Source: Bradyrhizobium oligotrophicum S58 (GTDB lineage Bacteria; Pseudomonadota; Alphaproteobacteria; Rhizobiales; Xanthobacteraceae). Taken from it: a stretch of DNA of 64,000 nt. This document shows, one piece after another, positions 1 to 9,062 of the stretch; position 1 is the stretch's first letter; each line of letters starts with the position of its first letter. Both the position numbers and the translations under genes were made by a program. The notes beneath the pieces were generated by a model. It was not told where the DNA came from. It ran no database searches and saw nothing but the letters and a program-made list of their open reading frames with translations. The DNA lies in the NCBI RefSeq assembly GCF_000344805.1, contig NC_020453.1, positions 7,287,001 to 7,351,000 on the forward strand. Reading direction: 5' to 3'.

Positions 1-2
1 GC

Positions 3-134
3 CATGCGCGGGCCTTTGTCGGTGGCGCGCTGGCCGGGCTGTTCGGCTTCACCGACCTGTTCGTCTCGGGCGGGGCCGAGCACCAGGGCCCGGACGGCGG
101 CGGCCCGATCGCGATCATCGTCGAACGGGCCTGA
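3..134 (+). CDS. C-terminal end of an unidentified protein (partial)
   Basis: An open frame enters from the left edge and ends at TGA 132-134, giving the last 43 residues. It reads as a Gly/Ala-rich stretch ([16 protein letters not shown]) followed by a Gly-rich segment and the ending PIAIIVERA. Codon choice is GC-rich like the neighbours, so it looks like a real gene end. No family was recognised from this fragment. It is separated from the iron-uptake block by about 270 bp holding a Fur-like palindrome, so it is probably not co-transcribed with that block. Confidence 0.45.
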   Translation, partial: HARAFVGGALAGLFGFTDLFVSGGAEHQGPDGGGPIAIIVERA

Positions 135-244
135 CTTGGCGGTATCCGGACGCTCCCACGGCATGCCGGCGGATGCCTGAGCCAACGCGTATTCGAATAA
201 AGGAGACGGTATTAAAAAACCTGTAAGCGCTACCTGCATATTAC

Positions 245-267
245 ATGCGACTGATTATCACATGCAT
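245..267. promoter_or_regulatory. Fur/Mur-like palindrome upstream of first receptor
   Basis: The 23 bases form ATGC-N3-TGATTATCA-N3-GCAT. The two halves match as inverted repeats at 16 of 22 positions, and the core differs by one base from the TGATAATCA centre of the classical 19-bp Fur box. It lies about 140 bp before the receptor ATG in an AT-rich patch. A TATGAT hexamer at 272-277 could serve as a -10 element. Iron-responsive repression by a Fur-family regulator is an inference from the match and from the genes downstream. Confidence 0.5.
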
Positions 268-408
268 TAGGTATGATCGTCCCAGTCGGGCCACGGACAG
301 ACCCAGCTTTGGTCGGAATTCAACACCTTGTTGAGAGACGTTCGCAATTGGAACGGGCCGATTGTCGAACGAACCAGAGTTCACGTGCGTCAAATGGGGT
401 GGTTGAGT

Positions 409-2802
409 ATGGGTCAAGCCGTCTTTCCAGCAAGCCTGCGCGGAAGCATCGCGCATCGAGGGGATTCAGCGTCGGAGATATCCGGCGTCAAGGTGTCGGC
501 GGTGGCGGGGCTGATCGCCGTGGCGTCGTTCTCCGGCGCCGAAGCGCAGCAGGCGCCCCTGCCCTCCGTCACGGTCGAAGCGCCGACCGCCCGGGCCAAG
601 CCGGCGGCCTCGCGGCCCTCGGCCGATCAGGTCCGCGCCCGCAGCGCGCTGCGCCGGGCCGCGCGCCCGCCGCAGCAGCAACCCGCGCCGGCCGGCCCGC
701 AGACGCCGCCCGACGCCAATCCCTATGCCGACGCCGCGGCGCCCTACAAGGTCGATCGCGTCGCCTCCGGCAAGTTCACCGAGAAGCTGGTCAACACGCC
801 GAAGACCATCACCGTGATGAGCAAGGAGGTGATGGAGGACAAGCACATCACGACCCTGAAGGAGGTTGGCCGCTCGACCGCCGGCGTCACGCTCGGCTCC
901 GGCGAAGGCGGCAACGCGTTCGGCGATCGCTTCTTCATCCGCGGCTTCGATGCCCGCAACGACATCTTCATCGACGGCATCCGCGATCCCGCGGTGTCGG
1001 TGCGCGAGAACTTCTTCACCGAGCAGGTCGAGATCCTGCGCGGGCCGGCCTCGTCCTATGCCGGACGCGGCACCGCTGGCGGCGCCATCAACATCATCAC
1101 CAAGCAGGCCGGCGACCGCAACTTCTACAATGCGGAGTCGACACTCGGCACCGACCAGACCAAGCGCGTGACGCTCGACGTCAACCAGACGATCTCGCCG
1201 ACCTTCTCGATGCGCACCGGCGGGCTGTTCCAGGACGCCAATGTCGCCGGCCGCGACCACGTCACCGACGACCGCTGGGGCGGCTTCGTCTCGACCAAAT
1301 GGACGCCGACCGACTCGCTGAAGGTCACCACCAACTACGTCCACACAGACCTTTCCGGCTATCCGGATTTCGGCGTGCCGTTCTACAAGCAGGGCAACAT
1401 CCCGGCGACCTCGGCCGGCATCCCGCGCAACAATTGGTACGGCTTCCTCAACCGCGACTTCCAGGCCGCGCGACAGGATTTCGGCACGCTCGCCGGCGAG
1501 CTCAAGCTCAGCGACGCCGTCACCTTCACGAGCAAGCTGCGCGGCGAGCATTCCGAGCTGAACTACATCGGCACCTTGCCGAACGCGAGCGTGGCGGGAA
1601 CGGCGAGCGCCGATCCGACCAAATGGTTCTTCAATGCCAGCGCGCAGAGCCGCTATCAGACCGTCGACAACTGGGCCAACCAGAACGACCTCACGCTCAA
1701 GTTCGATACCGGCCCGGTCAAGCACACGACCGTTGTCGGCACCGAGTTCTCCAAGGAGAACATCTCGATCGACCGCTACGCCGGCCTGACCTCGGAGGCG
1801 TTCGGCTCGCAGGGCACCACGGGCGGGGGCTTGCAGAACCAGAACATGTTCAGCCCCGCCTACACCAACCTGCCGTTCACCACCGTGCCGTTCCTGACCG
1901 GAAACCCGACGCGCTACGACGTCGACAGCAAGAGCGCCTATGTGATCGACACCGCGAACTGGCGCGACGTCATCATCCTCAGCGGCGGATTGCGCTATGA
2001 CGGCTACGCGATGCGCTCGTCCAACAACACGGCATCGACCACCGTCGACTCTGACCTGATCAACTACAATGTCGGCCTGGTCTACAAGCCGCTGCCGATC
2101 GGCAGCCTCTACGCGGCCTACGCGACCTCGGCCAACCCGTTCGGCTCGGAGCTCGACGGCACCGCGACGGATTACGGCGGCGTTCCGCCGAACAGCACCA
2201 TCATCCTCGGGCCGGAGCGCAACAAGGGCGCCGAGATCGGCACCAAATGGGAGCTGGTCGACCGGCATCTGCTGGTGACCGGCGCACTGTTCCAGACCGT
2301 CAAGGAGAACGCCCGCGAGACCGTCAACGGCCTGCTGACGTCGGGGGCGGCCTATCGCATCCAGGGCATCGACCTCGAGGCCGAAGGCAAGCTCACCGAT
2401 CGCTGGAGCATCTTCGGCGGTCTGGTGCTGATGCAGTCCAAGGTCACCCAGAGCGGCGTCGCCGCCAACACCGGCCTGCAGCTCGCCAACATCGCGCACC
2501 AGTCGCTGAGCGTGCTGACCAAGTACAAGTTCGACGATGGCTGGGAGATCGGCGGCCAGGCGGTGTACCGCTCGAAAGTGTTCGGCGGCACCTTCGCGGC
2601 CAACACCGGCAACGAGCTGCCGAGCTACTGGCGCTTCGATGCGTTCGTGGAGAAGCAGATCGACAAGAACTGGAGCATGAAGGTCTACGCCCAGAACCTC
2701 ACCAACCAGCTCTATTATGACACCTTCTATCGCAGCGCCGTGCCGTTCACGTCCGTCGCTCCGGGCCGGGCGTTCTACCTGATCACGACCGCCAAGTTCT
2801 GA
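409..2802 (+). CDS. TonB-dependent siderophore receptor (copy 1)
   Basis: Outer-membrane gated channel for ferric siderophores, 797 residues. The start at 409 was chosen because the paralogue at 3204 begins with the same MG(Q/K)AVFP sequence; an in-frame ATG at 328 gives a 27-residue extension without signal-peptide character. After a signal segment ending near AEAQQ comes a TonB box (LPSVTVEAP, about residues 51-59), a Pro/Gln/Ala-rich linker, the plug domain (KTITVMSKEV; RGFDARNDIFIDGIRD; EILRGPASSYAGRGTAGG) and a 22-strand-type barrel ending in Phe. There is no N-terminal signalling (STN) domain. Proximity to piuC suggests the Fiu/PiuA catecholate-receptor group. Ligand identity cannot be read from the sequence. 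Confidence 0.93.
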   Translation: MGQAVFPASLRGSIAHRGDSASEISGVKVSAVAGLIAVASFSGAEAQQAPLPSVTVEAPTARAKPAASRPSADQVRARSALRRAARPPQQQPAPAGPQTPPDANPYADAAAPYKVDRVASGKFTEKLVNTPKTITVMSKEVMEDKHITTLKEVGRSTAGVTLGSGEGGNAFGDRFFIRGFDARNDIFIDGIRDPAVSVRENFFTEQVEILRGPASSYAGRGTAGGAINIITKQAGDRNFYNAESTLGTDQTKRVTLDVNQTISPTFSMRTGGLFQDANVAGRDHVTDDRWGGFVSTKWTPTDSLKVTTNYVHTDLSGYPDFGVPFYKQGNIPATSAGIPRNNWYGFLNRDFQAARQDFGTLAGELKLSDAVTFTSKLRGEHSELNYIGTLPNASVAGTASADPTKWFFNASAQSRYQTVDNWANQNDLTLKFDTGPVKHTTVVGTEFSKENISIDRYAGLTSEAFGSQGTTGGGLQNQNMFSPAYTNLPFTTVPFLTGNPTRYDVDSKSAYVIDTANWRDVIILSGGLRYDGYAMRSSNNTASTTVDSDLINYNVGLVYKPLPIGSLYAAYATSANPFGSELDGTATDYGGVPPNSTIILGPERNKGAEIGTKWELVDRHLLVTGALFQTVKENARETVNGLLTSGAAYRIQGIDLEAEGKLTDRWSIFGGLVLMQSKVTQSGVAANTGLQLANIAHQSLSVLTKYKFDDGWEIGGQAVYRSKVFGGTFAANTGNELPSYWRFDAFVEKQIDKNWSMKVYAQNLTNQLYYDTFYRSAVPFTSVAPGRAFYLITTAKF

Positions 2803-2842
2803 GCTGCGCCGGCCCAAAGCCGGAAACAATGTTGCCGGGTTT

Positions 2843-2866
2843 CCGCCGCACCGGTGCGTGCGGCGG
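2843..2866 (+). terminator. Strong hairpin after first receptor
   Basis: A perfect 9-bp GC stem (CCGCCGCAC / GTGCGGCGG) with a 6-base loop lies 40 bp after the receptor stop. It lacks a following T-run (AGGAGG follows), so it is either a weak terminator or an mRNA-stabilising structure between the two receptor genes. Confidence 0.4.
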
Positions 2867-3030
2867 AGGAGGAGACGCTGCGGAGCATCAGCCGGTGAGA
2901 CATTCCGCCGCACATTTTCGCGTCGGCCGGCGGTATGACGGTCCGGTTTTCTCCCATCATGAATTGAACGGCCGCGCTCCGCTCAACCCAGGAGTTTCAA
3001 GTGTTGCTGCAGAGCGACATTTTGCGAGCA

Positions 3031-3042
3031 ATTGTCATTGTC
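3031..3042. promoter_or_regulatory. Tandem ATTGTC hexamers, possible Fur-family site
   Basis: Two adjacent ATTGTC hexamers, each one base from the Fur hexamer ATTATC, lie about 160 bp upstream of the second receptor in a locally AT-rich stretch (2990-3060). The rest of the 400-bp gap between receptors resembles the leader of copy 1 near the start codon. Regulation by iron is inferred and the match is weaker than at 245-267. Confidence 0.28.
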
Positions 3043-3203
3043 AGAAATAGAATGAAACCTTTTCGCATTCTGGCCACGGGCGGAACCAGCTTTGGTCCGC
3101 TTTCCCTCGCTTCTTGACTTGCATTCGCAACAAGCACGCGCCGTTGCGAGCGTTCAAACGAACCCAAGTCTGAGTTTCGCGTAACGAATGGGGTGGTCGA
3201 GTT

Positions 3204-5738
3204 ATGGGTAAGGCAGTCTTTCCAAGGAGCTTGCGTGGAGCAAGCGGGCACGAATGGGATCCGTCACCCGAGATTTCAGGGGTCAAGGTCTCGGCGGTCG
3301 CGAGCCTGATCGCGGTTGCATCGTTCTCCAGTGCCGAGGCCCAGCAGGCCCCGCTGCCCTCCGTCAACGTCGAGGCCCCGGTGGCGCGTCCGAAGCCGGC
3401 CGCCTCGCGCCCGACCGCGGACCAGGTCCGCGCCCGCGACGCGATGCGCCGCGCCGCCCGCCAGCAACAGCAGCAGCAGGCCGCCGCGCCGGTCAGCAAC
3501 CTGCCACCCGACCGTAACCCCTATTCCAGCGCCGTCTCGGACTACAAGGGCGAGCGGCTGCAGGCCTCGGGCAAGTTCCCGGAAAAGCTGCTGAACACGC
3601 CGAAGACCGTCACGGTCCTCAGCAAGGAGATCCTGGCGGACAAGAACTCCACCAGCCTCAAGTCCGCCGTGCTCTCCACCGCCGGCGTGACGCTCGGCAC
3701 CGGCGAGGGCGGCAACGCGTTCGGCGACCGCTTCTTCATCCGCGGCTTCGACGCCCGCAACGACGTCTTCATCGATGGCGTCCGTGACGGCGGCGTCTCG
3801 GTGCGTGAGAACTTCTTCACCGAGCAGGTCGAGATCCTGCGCGGTCCGGCCTCGTCCTTCGCCGGCCGCGGCACCACCGGCGGCGCGATCAACATCGTGA
3901 CCAAGCAGGCCACGACCGAGAACAGCTTCTACAACATCGACACCACGCTCGGCACCGATCAGACCAAGCGCGTGGTCATCGACGTCAACCAGAAGATCAC
4001 GCCTACCTTCGCCGCGCGCGTCGGTGGCCTGTTCCAGGATGCCGGTGTGGCGGGGCGCGACTTCGTCACCGACAAGCGCAACGGCGGCTTCATCTCCACC
4101 AAGTGGACGCCGCTGGACACCGTCACCCTGTCCACCAACTACATCCACAGCGAGGTCTATGGCCGTCCAGACTTCGGCGTGCCGTACTACCGGCAGGCGG
4201 GCAATTTGACGCCCGGCGCACCGTTCCCCGAAGTCGGCTCGCCGCGCAATGCCTGGTACGGCTTCCTCAACCGCGACTTCTCGCGCATCGGCCAGGACAT
4301 CGGCTCGTTCAACGCCGAGGTGAAGATCACCCCCGACCTGACGATCTCCGACAAGGTCCGAGTGTCGCGCTCGACCCTGAACTACATCGGCACGCTGCCG
4401 GAAGGTGCGACCAACATCAATCCGCCGGAGGGCGCGGTCATCAGGGCCAATCCGCAGAGCCGCTTCCAGCAGACCGACGTGCTCGCCAACCAGCTCGATG
4501 CGACCTACAAATTCAACACCGGCAACTTCAAACATACCCTGGTCGCCGGCCTCGAAGTGTCGCAGGAAAAGGCCCTGATCAACAGCTATACAGGCCTTAC
4601 CTCCGAGCAGCAGGGTCTGGCCTTCTCTGGAGCCGGCTCGCTCTCCGGCGTCAGCGTCTTCAACCCGCAGTTCACGGACCTGCCGTTCGGCATCCCCTCG
4701 CTGAGCAACTTCCCGACCAACATCAAGATCGACACGGCGAGCGTCTATGCGCTCGACAGCGTCAACTACCGCGATCTCGTCATTCTCAACGGCGGCGTCC
4801 GCTACGACAAATACGACGTCCGCGTGGACGGCTTCGGCACCGTGAATGGCGTCGCCAACACGCCAGGATCGACGGCAGCCTCGAGCGGCATGCCGAACTT
4901 CAATCTCGGGCTGACGCTGAAGCCGGTCCCCTATGCCAGTTTCTATGCGGCCTATGCGACGTCGTCGAACCCGGTCGGTGCGGAGTTCGACGGCCTCAGC
5001 GCCCAGTACGGCGGCATTTCGGCCGTGACCAATGGCGGAGCCAACCAGGTCTTCGGGCCGGAGAAGAACACCTCGATCGAGATCGGCACCAAATGGGAGT
5101 TGCTCGACAGCCGCCTGCTGGTCACGGCGGCGCTGTTCCAGACTGAGAAGGAGAATGCCCGCGAGTCGCGCAACATCACCAGCGCGGCTCAGGCTACGGC
5201 CGACTGCCCCTATCCAGCAGGGACCAGCGGCAGCGTACCGTGTCTCTCGGCGGGCGCCGCCTACCGCATCCGCGGCATCGACATGCAGGCCGGCGGCAAG
5301 CTGACCGACAAATGGAGCATCTTCGGCGGCATCGTGCTGATGCAGTCAGAGGTGACGAAGTCGAACATCCCGCCGGCCAACACGGCCCTGTTCACCAGCA
5401 ATGTCGGCCTGCAACTCGCCAACACCGCGCACCAGTCGTTCAGCCTGCTCACCAAGTACCAGATCAACGACACCTGGGAGATCGGCGGCCAGGCGGTGTA
5501 CCGCTCGAAGATCTTCGGCGGCACCTGGCTCGCGGCGAACCAGGGCACCGAGTTGCCGAGCTACTGGCGCTTCGATGCCTTCGCGGAGGCGAAGCTCGAC
5601 AAGAACTGGACGGCGAAGGTGTTCGTTGCCAACATCTTCGACAAGCTCTACTACGACGCATTCTATCAGAGTGCCACGCCGTTCACGCTCGTCGGCCCGG
5701 GAAGAAGCGCATCAATCGTCCTGTCCGGACGGTTCTGA
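3204..5738 (+). CDS. TonB-dependent siderophore receptor (copy 2)
   Basis: 844-residue paralogue of the preceding receptor. It shares the signal segment, the TonB box (LPSVNVEAP, about 51-59), plug motifs (KTVTVLSKEI; RGFDARNDVFIDGVRD; EILRGPASSFAGRG) and a barrel ending in Phe. It differs mainly in extracellular-loop-like stretches. One insertion near residues 660-675 carries a Cys pair (ADCPYPAGTSGSVPC) absent from copy 1, so it may recognise a different siderophore. Sequence resemblance between the copies begins just before each start codon, which points to tandem duplication that included the leader. It lies 45 bp before piuC and is probably co-transcribed with it. Confidence 0.93.
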   Translation: MGKAVFPRSLRGASGHEWDPSPEISGVKVSAVASLIAVASFSSAEAQQAPLPSVNVEAPVARPKPAASRPTADQVRARDAMRRAARQQQQQQAAAPVSNLPPDRNPYSSAVSDYKGERLQASGKFPEKLLNTPKTVTVLSKEILADKNSTSLKSAVLSTAGVTLGTGEGGNAFGDRFFIRGFDARNDVFIDGVRDGGVSVRENFFTEQVEILRGPASSFAGRGTTGGAINIVTKQATTENSFYNIDTTLGTDQTKRVVIDVNQKITPTFAARVGGLFQDAGVAGRDFVTDKRNGGFISTKWTPLDTVTLSTNYIHSEVYGRPDFGVPYYRQAGNLTPGAPFPEVGSPRNAWYGFLNRDFSRIGQDIGSFNAEVKITPDLTISDKVRVSRSTLNYIGTLPEGATNINPPEGAVIRANPQSRFQQTDVLANQLDATYKFNTGNFKHTLVAGLEVSQEKALINSYTGLTSEQQGLAFSGAGSLSGVSVFNPQFTDLPFGIPSLSNFPTNIKIDTASVYALDSVNYRDLVILNGGVRYDKYDVRVDGFGTVNGVANTPGSTAASSGMPNFNLGLTLKPVPYASFYAAYATSSNPVGAEFDGLSAQYGGISAVTNGGANQVFGPEKNTSIEIGTKWELLDSRLLVTAALFQTEKENARESRNITSAAQATADCPYPAGTSGSVPCLSAGAAYRIRGIDMQAGGKLTDKWSIFGGIVLMQSEVTKSNIPPANTALFTSNVGLQLANTAHQSFSLLTKYQINDTWEIGGQAVYRSKIFGGTWLAANQGTELPSYWRFDAFAEAKLDKNWTAKVFVANIFDKLYYDAFYQSATPFTLVGPGRSASIVLSGRF

Positions 5739-5783
5739 TCGCCTCACCACCCAAGCCGGGGCATCTATCGAGTTGATGAGTTC

Positions 5784-6473
5784 ATGCTGATCTGTGTCCC
5801 CGGAATATTGAGCAAAGACGATGTGGCGGAGTTCCGCCACATCATGGATTCAAGCGACTGGGAGGACGGCCGCTCGACCGCCGGCGCCCAGTCGGCCATG
5901 GTCAAGCGCAACGAGCAGCTGCCGCCCGACAGCGAAGTGGCACGCAAGCTCGGCCACCGCATCATTTCGGCGATGACCGCCAGTCCGCGCTTTCTCGCCG
6001 CCGCCATTCCGCAGCAGATCTTCCCGCCGTTGTTCAACCGCTACAGCGCGGAGTCGGGTCATCATTTCGGCATTCATGTCGACAACGCCGTCCGCGGCGA
6101 CAAGCTGACAGGCCTGCGCATCCGCACGGACCTGTCCGTCACCCTGTTTCTGTCCGAACCCGAAGAGTATGACGGCGGCGAGCTCGTCGTCGAGGACCTC
6201 TACGGCTCGCACGAGGTCAAGCTGCCAGCCGGCGACCTCGTGCTGTATCCCGCATCGAGCCTGCACATGGTCACGCCGGTGACGCGCGGCGTCCGCGTCG
6301 CCTCGTTCTTCTGGCTGCAGAGCATGATCCGCGATCCCCTGGCGCGCAGCATGATCTTCGATCTCGACACGACGATCCAGGGACTGTCGCAGCGCATGGG
6401 CCGCGATGATCCGGAGATGGTGCGGCTGACCGGCCTCTATCACAACCTGATCCGCTACTGGGCCGAGAACTGA
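5784..6473 (+). CDS. piuC: Fe(II)/2OG-type dioxygenase PiuC (YbiX family)
   Basis: 229-residue cytosolic member of the PKHD-type hydroxylase family that is commonly linked to Fiu/PiuA receptors. Visible facial-triad elements are HVD (His98, Asp100) and His161 in SSLHMVTPV, followed by Arg168/Arg171 in TRGVRVAS, the expected co-substrate region. The C-terminus contains the family's helical tail ([15 protein letters not shown]). It follows receptor copy 2 by 45 bp on the same strand, which is the family's usual setting. A role in processing imported iron-siderophore is inferred from association; the substrate is not established here. Confidence 0.92.
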   Translation: MLICVPGILSKDDVAEFRHIMDSSDWEDGRSTAGAQSAMVKRNEQLPPDSEVARKLGHRIISAMTASPRFLAAAIPQQIFPPLFNRYSAESGHHFGIHVDNAVRGDKLTGLRIRTDLSVTLFLSEPEEYDGGELVVEDLYGSHEVKLPAGDLVLYPASSLHMVTPVTRGVRVASFFWLQSMIRDPLARSMIFDLDTTIQGLSQRMGRDDPEMVRLTGLYHNLIRYWAEN

Positions 6474-6506
6474 GCTTGCTTTAAGACACCTCGTCACCTC
6501 GACCAT

Positions 6507-6529
6507 GAGCCGGGCTTGCAGCCCGGCTC
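6507..6529 (+). terminator. Hairpin after piuC
   Basis: A perfect 9-bp stem GAGCCGGGC / GCCCGGCTC with a 5-base loop lies 33 bp after the piuC stop. The downstream tract (ACTTCGTTTGA) is only moderately T-rich. It probably terminates the receptor-piuC transcript. Confidence 0.55.
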
Positions 6530-7289
6530 ACTTCGTTTGAGGAACGAACCATCCTGTTCTGCATGAGCGACGACCTTAATTGATCGACGATCATAGAGAG
6601 CTCGCCATACGCCAGCAGGCCGCGACAAAATGCGTGCTTCCGCCGAGACGATGCGCCATGACGCTGTGCCAGCGCCGGTGAACGGTTTCGTTCCAGCACA
6701 TCTGCGCGCCATCTGTCTCTCATCGCCATGCCCATGAAATAGCCGAGGACCGACTCGGATATGTTTCCGCGTGCGCATCGCGAACACGCCGCTGGGTCCT
6801 CGCGTTTCAAACGCGCTGCTCGCAACCTCGTGATCGCACGGCGCTCCGAGGCCCGCTCGAAGGTCACTGGCTTCATGGAGGTCGATTCTGACCGCGCTGC
6901 TTCGCCGTCGTTACGCACGTCGTCATGATTCGATCGCGGCTCGAGATGACGCCTGCGCGAGGGCCGGGATCGGCTCCACCGGCGGCGGCGACTAATTAGA
7001 ATTGATGGAAGACCGAACCGAGGCAATTGCGTGACGATCGAACTGCACGAGTCGCGTCTCGCGCACGCCGCGCGGTCTCACATCAGGACTTTCAGGCAGT
7101 TAGGACGTGGTCACCGAATTCGAAGGCCGACGCGCAGGTCTCACGATTCGATTTTGCGTGTGGCATCGCACTCACGAGCGCGCTCGCCGACATCGATGTT
7201 CCCGCTTTGAGTCAAGGCGCCGTCTCAAATCAGCCCGGTTGAGACTAGAAACATTACAGAGAAGTTAACTACTAAGGGTGTGCAGCAAC
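6530..7289. other. Intergenic stretch without a supported gene
   Basis: About 760 bp between the piuC hairpin and exbB. Short open frames here have no recognisable protein character or ribosome site. The only structure seen is a 13-base palindrome TGATCGACGATCA at 6581-6593. The last 60 bp before exbB are AT-richer and presumably carry its promoter, but no clear -35/-10 pair or iron box could be assigned. Confidence 0.5.
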
Positions 7290-8582
7290 ATGTTCAGGAT
7301 CGTTCTTCATGTAGGAGCGGTGATCGCAGCCGTTTCGGTCGGCGCCATGGCGCGGGCCGAGCAGCCGGCCACGTCGCCGAGACCTGGCCAGGTTGCCACT
7401 GCGCCGCAGACCACAGCGACAAGTCCGGCAAACGCGGCCGGCGTGAAAAGCGCCCCGACTCCAGCGGCTGCGCAGGTGCCTGCATCGTCTCCTGTCACCA
7501 CCGGTGCAGCAAATGGCGCGCCGGCGGCAACGCAGACGGCCGCACCGAAGCCGGTGAACGCCATGCAGGCCCAGGCCGCGCCCGCAGCGGCCCAGACGGC
7601 GGCCTCGCCGCAGGCTGTCGCACCGGCTGCTCCCGCCGCAACTGCAGCGGCATCTGCTCCGGCGGCAACGACGCCGCAAACGCCGACCGCGGCGCCGACG
7701 ACGACTGCTGCACCGAACGAGGTCCAGACCTCGACCGCCACTGAAGCGGTCAGCGATGCGGCCGCAGCCGACAAGGCCAGGGATCAGGCAGGGAAGCCGG
7801 ATCAGAACGCGTCGCAAGGCGCTGGGCAAGCCGCATCTCGCGTGCCGCACGATCTGTCGCCCTGGTCGATGTTCCTGGCCGCGGACATCCTGGTGAAGTC
7901 CGTCATGATGGGTCTCGCGCTGGCGTCGCTCGCGACCTGGACCGTCTTCATCGCCAAGACCTTCGAATTCGCGATGCTGCGGCGACGCCTGGGTGGCGCC
8001 TTGCGCAAGGTGGATAACGTGCGCTGGCTGTCCGAAGCCAAGCTCGCGCTCGGCTCTAAGCAAAGCGTGCTGTCGGCCCTGATCGATGCCGCCATGCACG
8101 AAATCAGGATGTCGTCCGAGCTGCCGCCCCATGGCGTCAACGAGCGCGCGGCGTCGAGCTTCTCCGAGATCGTCCGCGCCGAGGGCCGGCGTTGCCGCAC
8201 CGGCATGGGCCTGCTCGCCACGATCGGCTCGATCTCGCCCTTCGTCGGCCTGTTCGGAACGGTCTGGGGCATCATGAACAGCTTCATCGGCATCTCGAAG
8301 TCGCAAACCACGAACCTCGCCGTCGTGGCGCCGGGTATCGCCGAGGCGCTGCTCGCAACCGCCATCGGCCTCGTGGCCGCCATCCCGGCCGTGATCATCT
8401 ACAATCACTTCACGCGCGTCACGAAGGGCTACATGGAGCTCGTCAATCGTTCCTCGGGCGCCACCGCCCGCATGCTGTCGCGTGATCTCGACCGCGGCCA
8501 GAGCCACCACAGCCCGCACGGCCAGAACTTCGAGCCGATCCACGTCCACTCCGCGCCTCCGATGGCGCTTGCAGCGGAGTAA
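7290..8582 (+). CDS. exbB: TonB-system energiser ExbB (with long N-terminal extension)
   Basis: Proton-channel subunit of the ExbB-ExbD-TonB motor in the inner membrane, 430 residues. The ATG at 7290 is preferred over GTG 7278 because it starts directly at a signal peptide (MFRIVLHVGAVIAAVSV) with AAGGG 11 bases upstream. After the signal comes about 140 residues of Ala/Pro/Thr-rich, probably periplasmic linker. The MotA/TolQ/ExbB domain follows, with membrane helices at WSMFLAADILVKSVMMGLAL, LLATIGSISPFVGLFGTVWG and IAEALLATAIGLVAAIPAV. Such extensions are known in alphaproteobacterial ExbB. It is followed after 3 bp by exbD. Confidence 0.95.
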   Translation: MFRIVLHVGAVIAAVSVGAMARAEQPATSPRPGQVATAPQTTATSPANAAGVKSAPTPAAAQVPASSPVTTGAANGAPAATQTAAPKPVNAMQAQAAPAAAQTAASPQAVAPAAPAATAAASAPAATTPQTPTAAPTTTAAPNEVQTSTATEAVSDAAAADKARDQAGKPDQNASQGAGQAASRVPHDLSPWSMFLAADILVKSVMMGLALASLATWTVFIAKTFEFAMLRRRLGGALRKVDNVRWLSEAKLALGSKQSVLSALIDAAMHEIRMSSELPPHGVNERAASSFSEIVRAEGRRCRTGMGLLATIGSISPFVGLFGTVWGIMNSFIGISKSQTTNLAVVAPGIAEALLATAIGLVAAIPAVIIYNHFTRVTKGYMELVNRSSGATARMLSRDLDRGQSHHSPHGQNFEPIHVHSAPPMALAAE

Positions 8583-8585
8583 GCC

Positions 8586-9035
8586 ATGGCGGTCTCTCTT
8601 TCAGAAGCGGATGGCGACGACGATCTCGGCGAAACCAGCGACATCAACGTCACGCCCTTCATCGACGTGATCCTGGTGCTGCTGATCATCTTCATGGTGG
8701 CGGCACCGCTCTCGACGGTCGACGTGCCGGTCGATCTTCCGACTTCGACCGCCACGCCGCAGAAGAAGCCGGACAAGCCGATCTATGTCAGCATCAAACC
8801 GGATCTGACGCTGTTCGTCGGCGAGGAGCAGGTGAAGCGCGCGAGCCTGGTGAGCACGCTCGAGCACATCCCGGAAGCCGCCAAGGACAAGTTCATCTTC
8901 CTGCGCGCCGATCGTGGTGTGGCTTACGGCGAACTGATGGACGTGATGGAGCTGCTGCGAACCGGAGGCTACCCGAAGATCAAGCTCGTCACGGTCGAGG
9001 GCGTCTCACAGGCTGCCGCTCCGGCCGCACATTGA
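8586..9035 (+). CDS. exbD: Biopolymer transport protein ExbD
   Basis: 149 residues with one membrane helix (FIDVILVLLIIFMVAAPL). The conserved protonatable Asp sits in the motif NVTPFIDVILVLLIIF and drives the TonB motor with ExbB. The periplasmic domain (SIKPDLTLFVGEE; FLRADRGVAYGELMDVMELL) matches the ExbD/TolR fold. It starts 3 bp after the exbB stop and ends 27 bp before tonB, so the three genes are clearly one operon. Confidence 0.96.
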   Translation: MAVSLSEADGDDDLGETSDINVTPFIDVILVLLIIFMVAAPLSTVDVPVDLPTSTATPQKKPDKPIYVSIKPDLTLFVGEEQVKRASLVSTLEHIPEAAKDKFIFLRADRGVAYGELMDVMELLRTGGYPKIKLVTVEGVSQAAAPAAH

Positions 9036-9062
9036 AACCAGTGAAACGACGGAAGTTGAAGA

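Noticed and set aside
466..2913. Very long open frame on the minus strand opposite receptor copy 1 (also 3276-4535 opposite copy 2)
   Set aside because: It mirrors the codon pattern of the real receptor gene and has an Arg/Ala/Gly-rich, family-less composition; a GC-rich shadow.
7027..7242. Short 71-codon frame before exbB
   Set aside because: No ribosome site, no conserved character and basic random-like composition.
7240..7275. Possible Irr-type iron control element before exbB (TAGAAACATTACA)
   Set aside because: Only one half matches the TTAGAA-N3-TTCTAA pattern; too weak to list.
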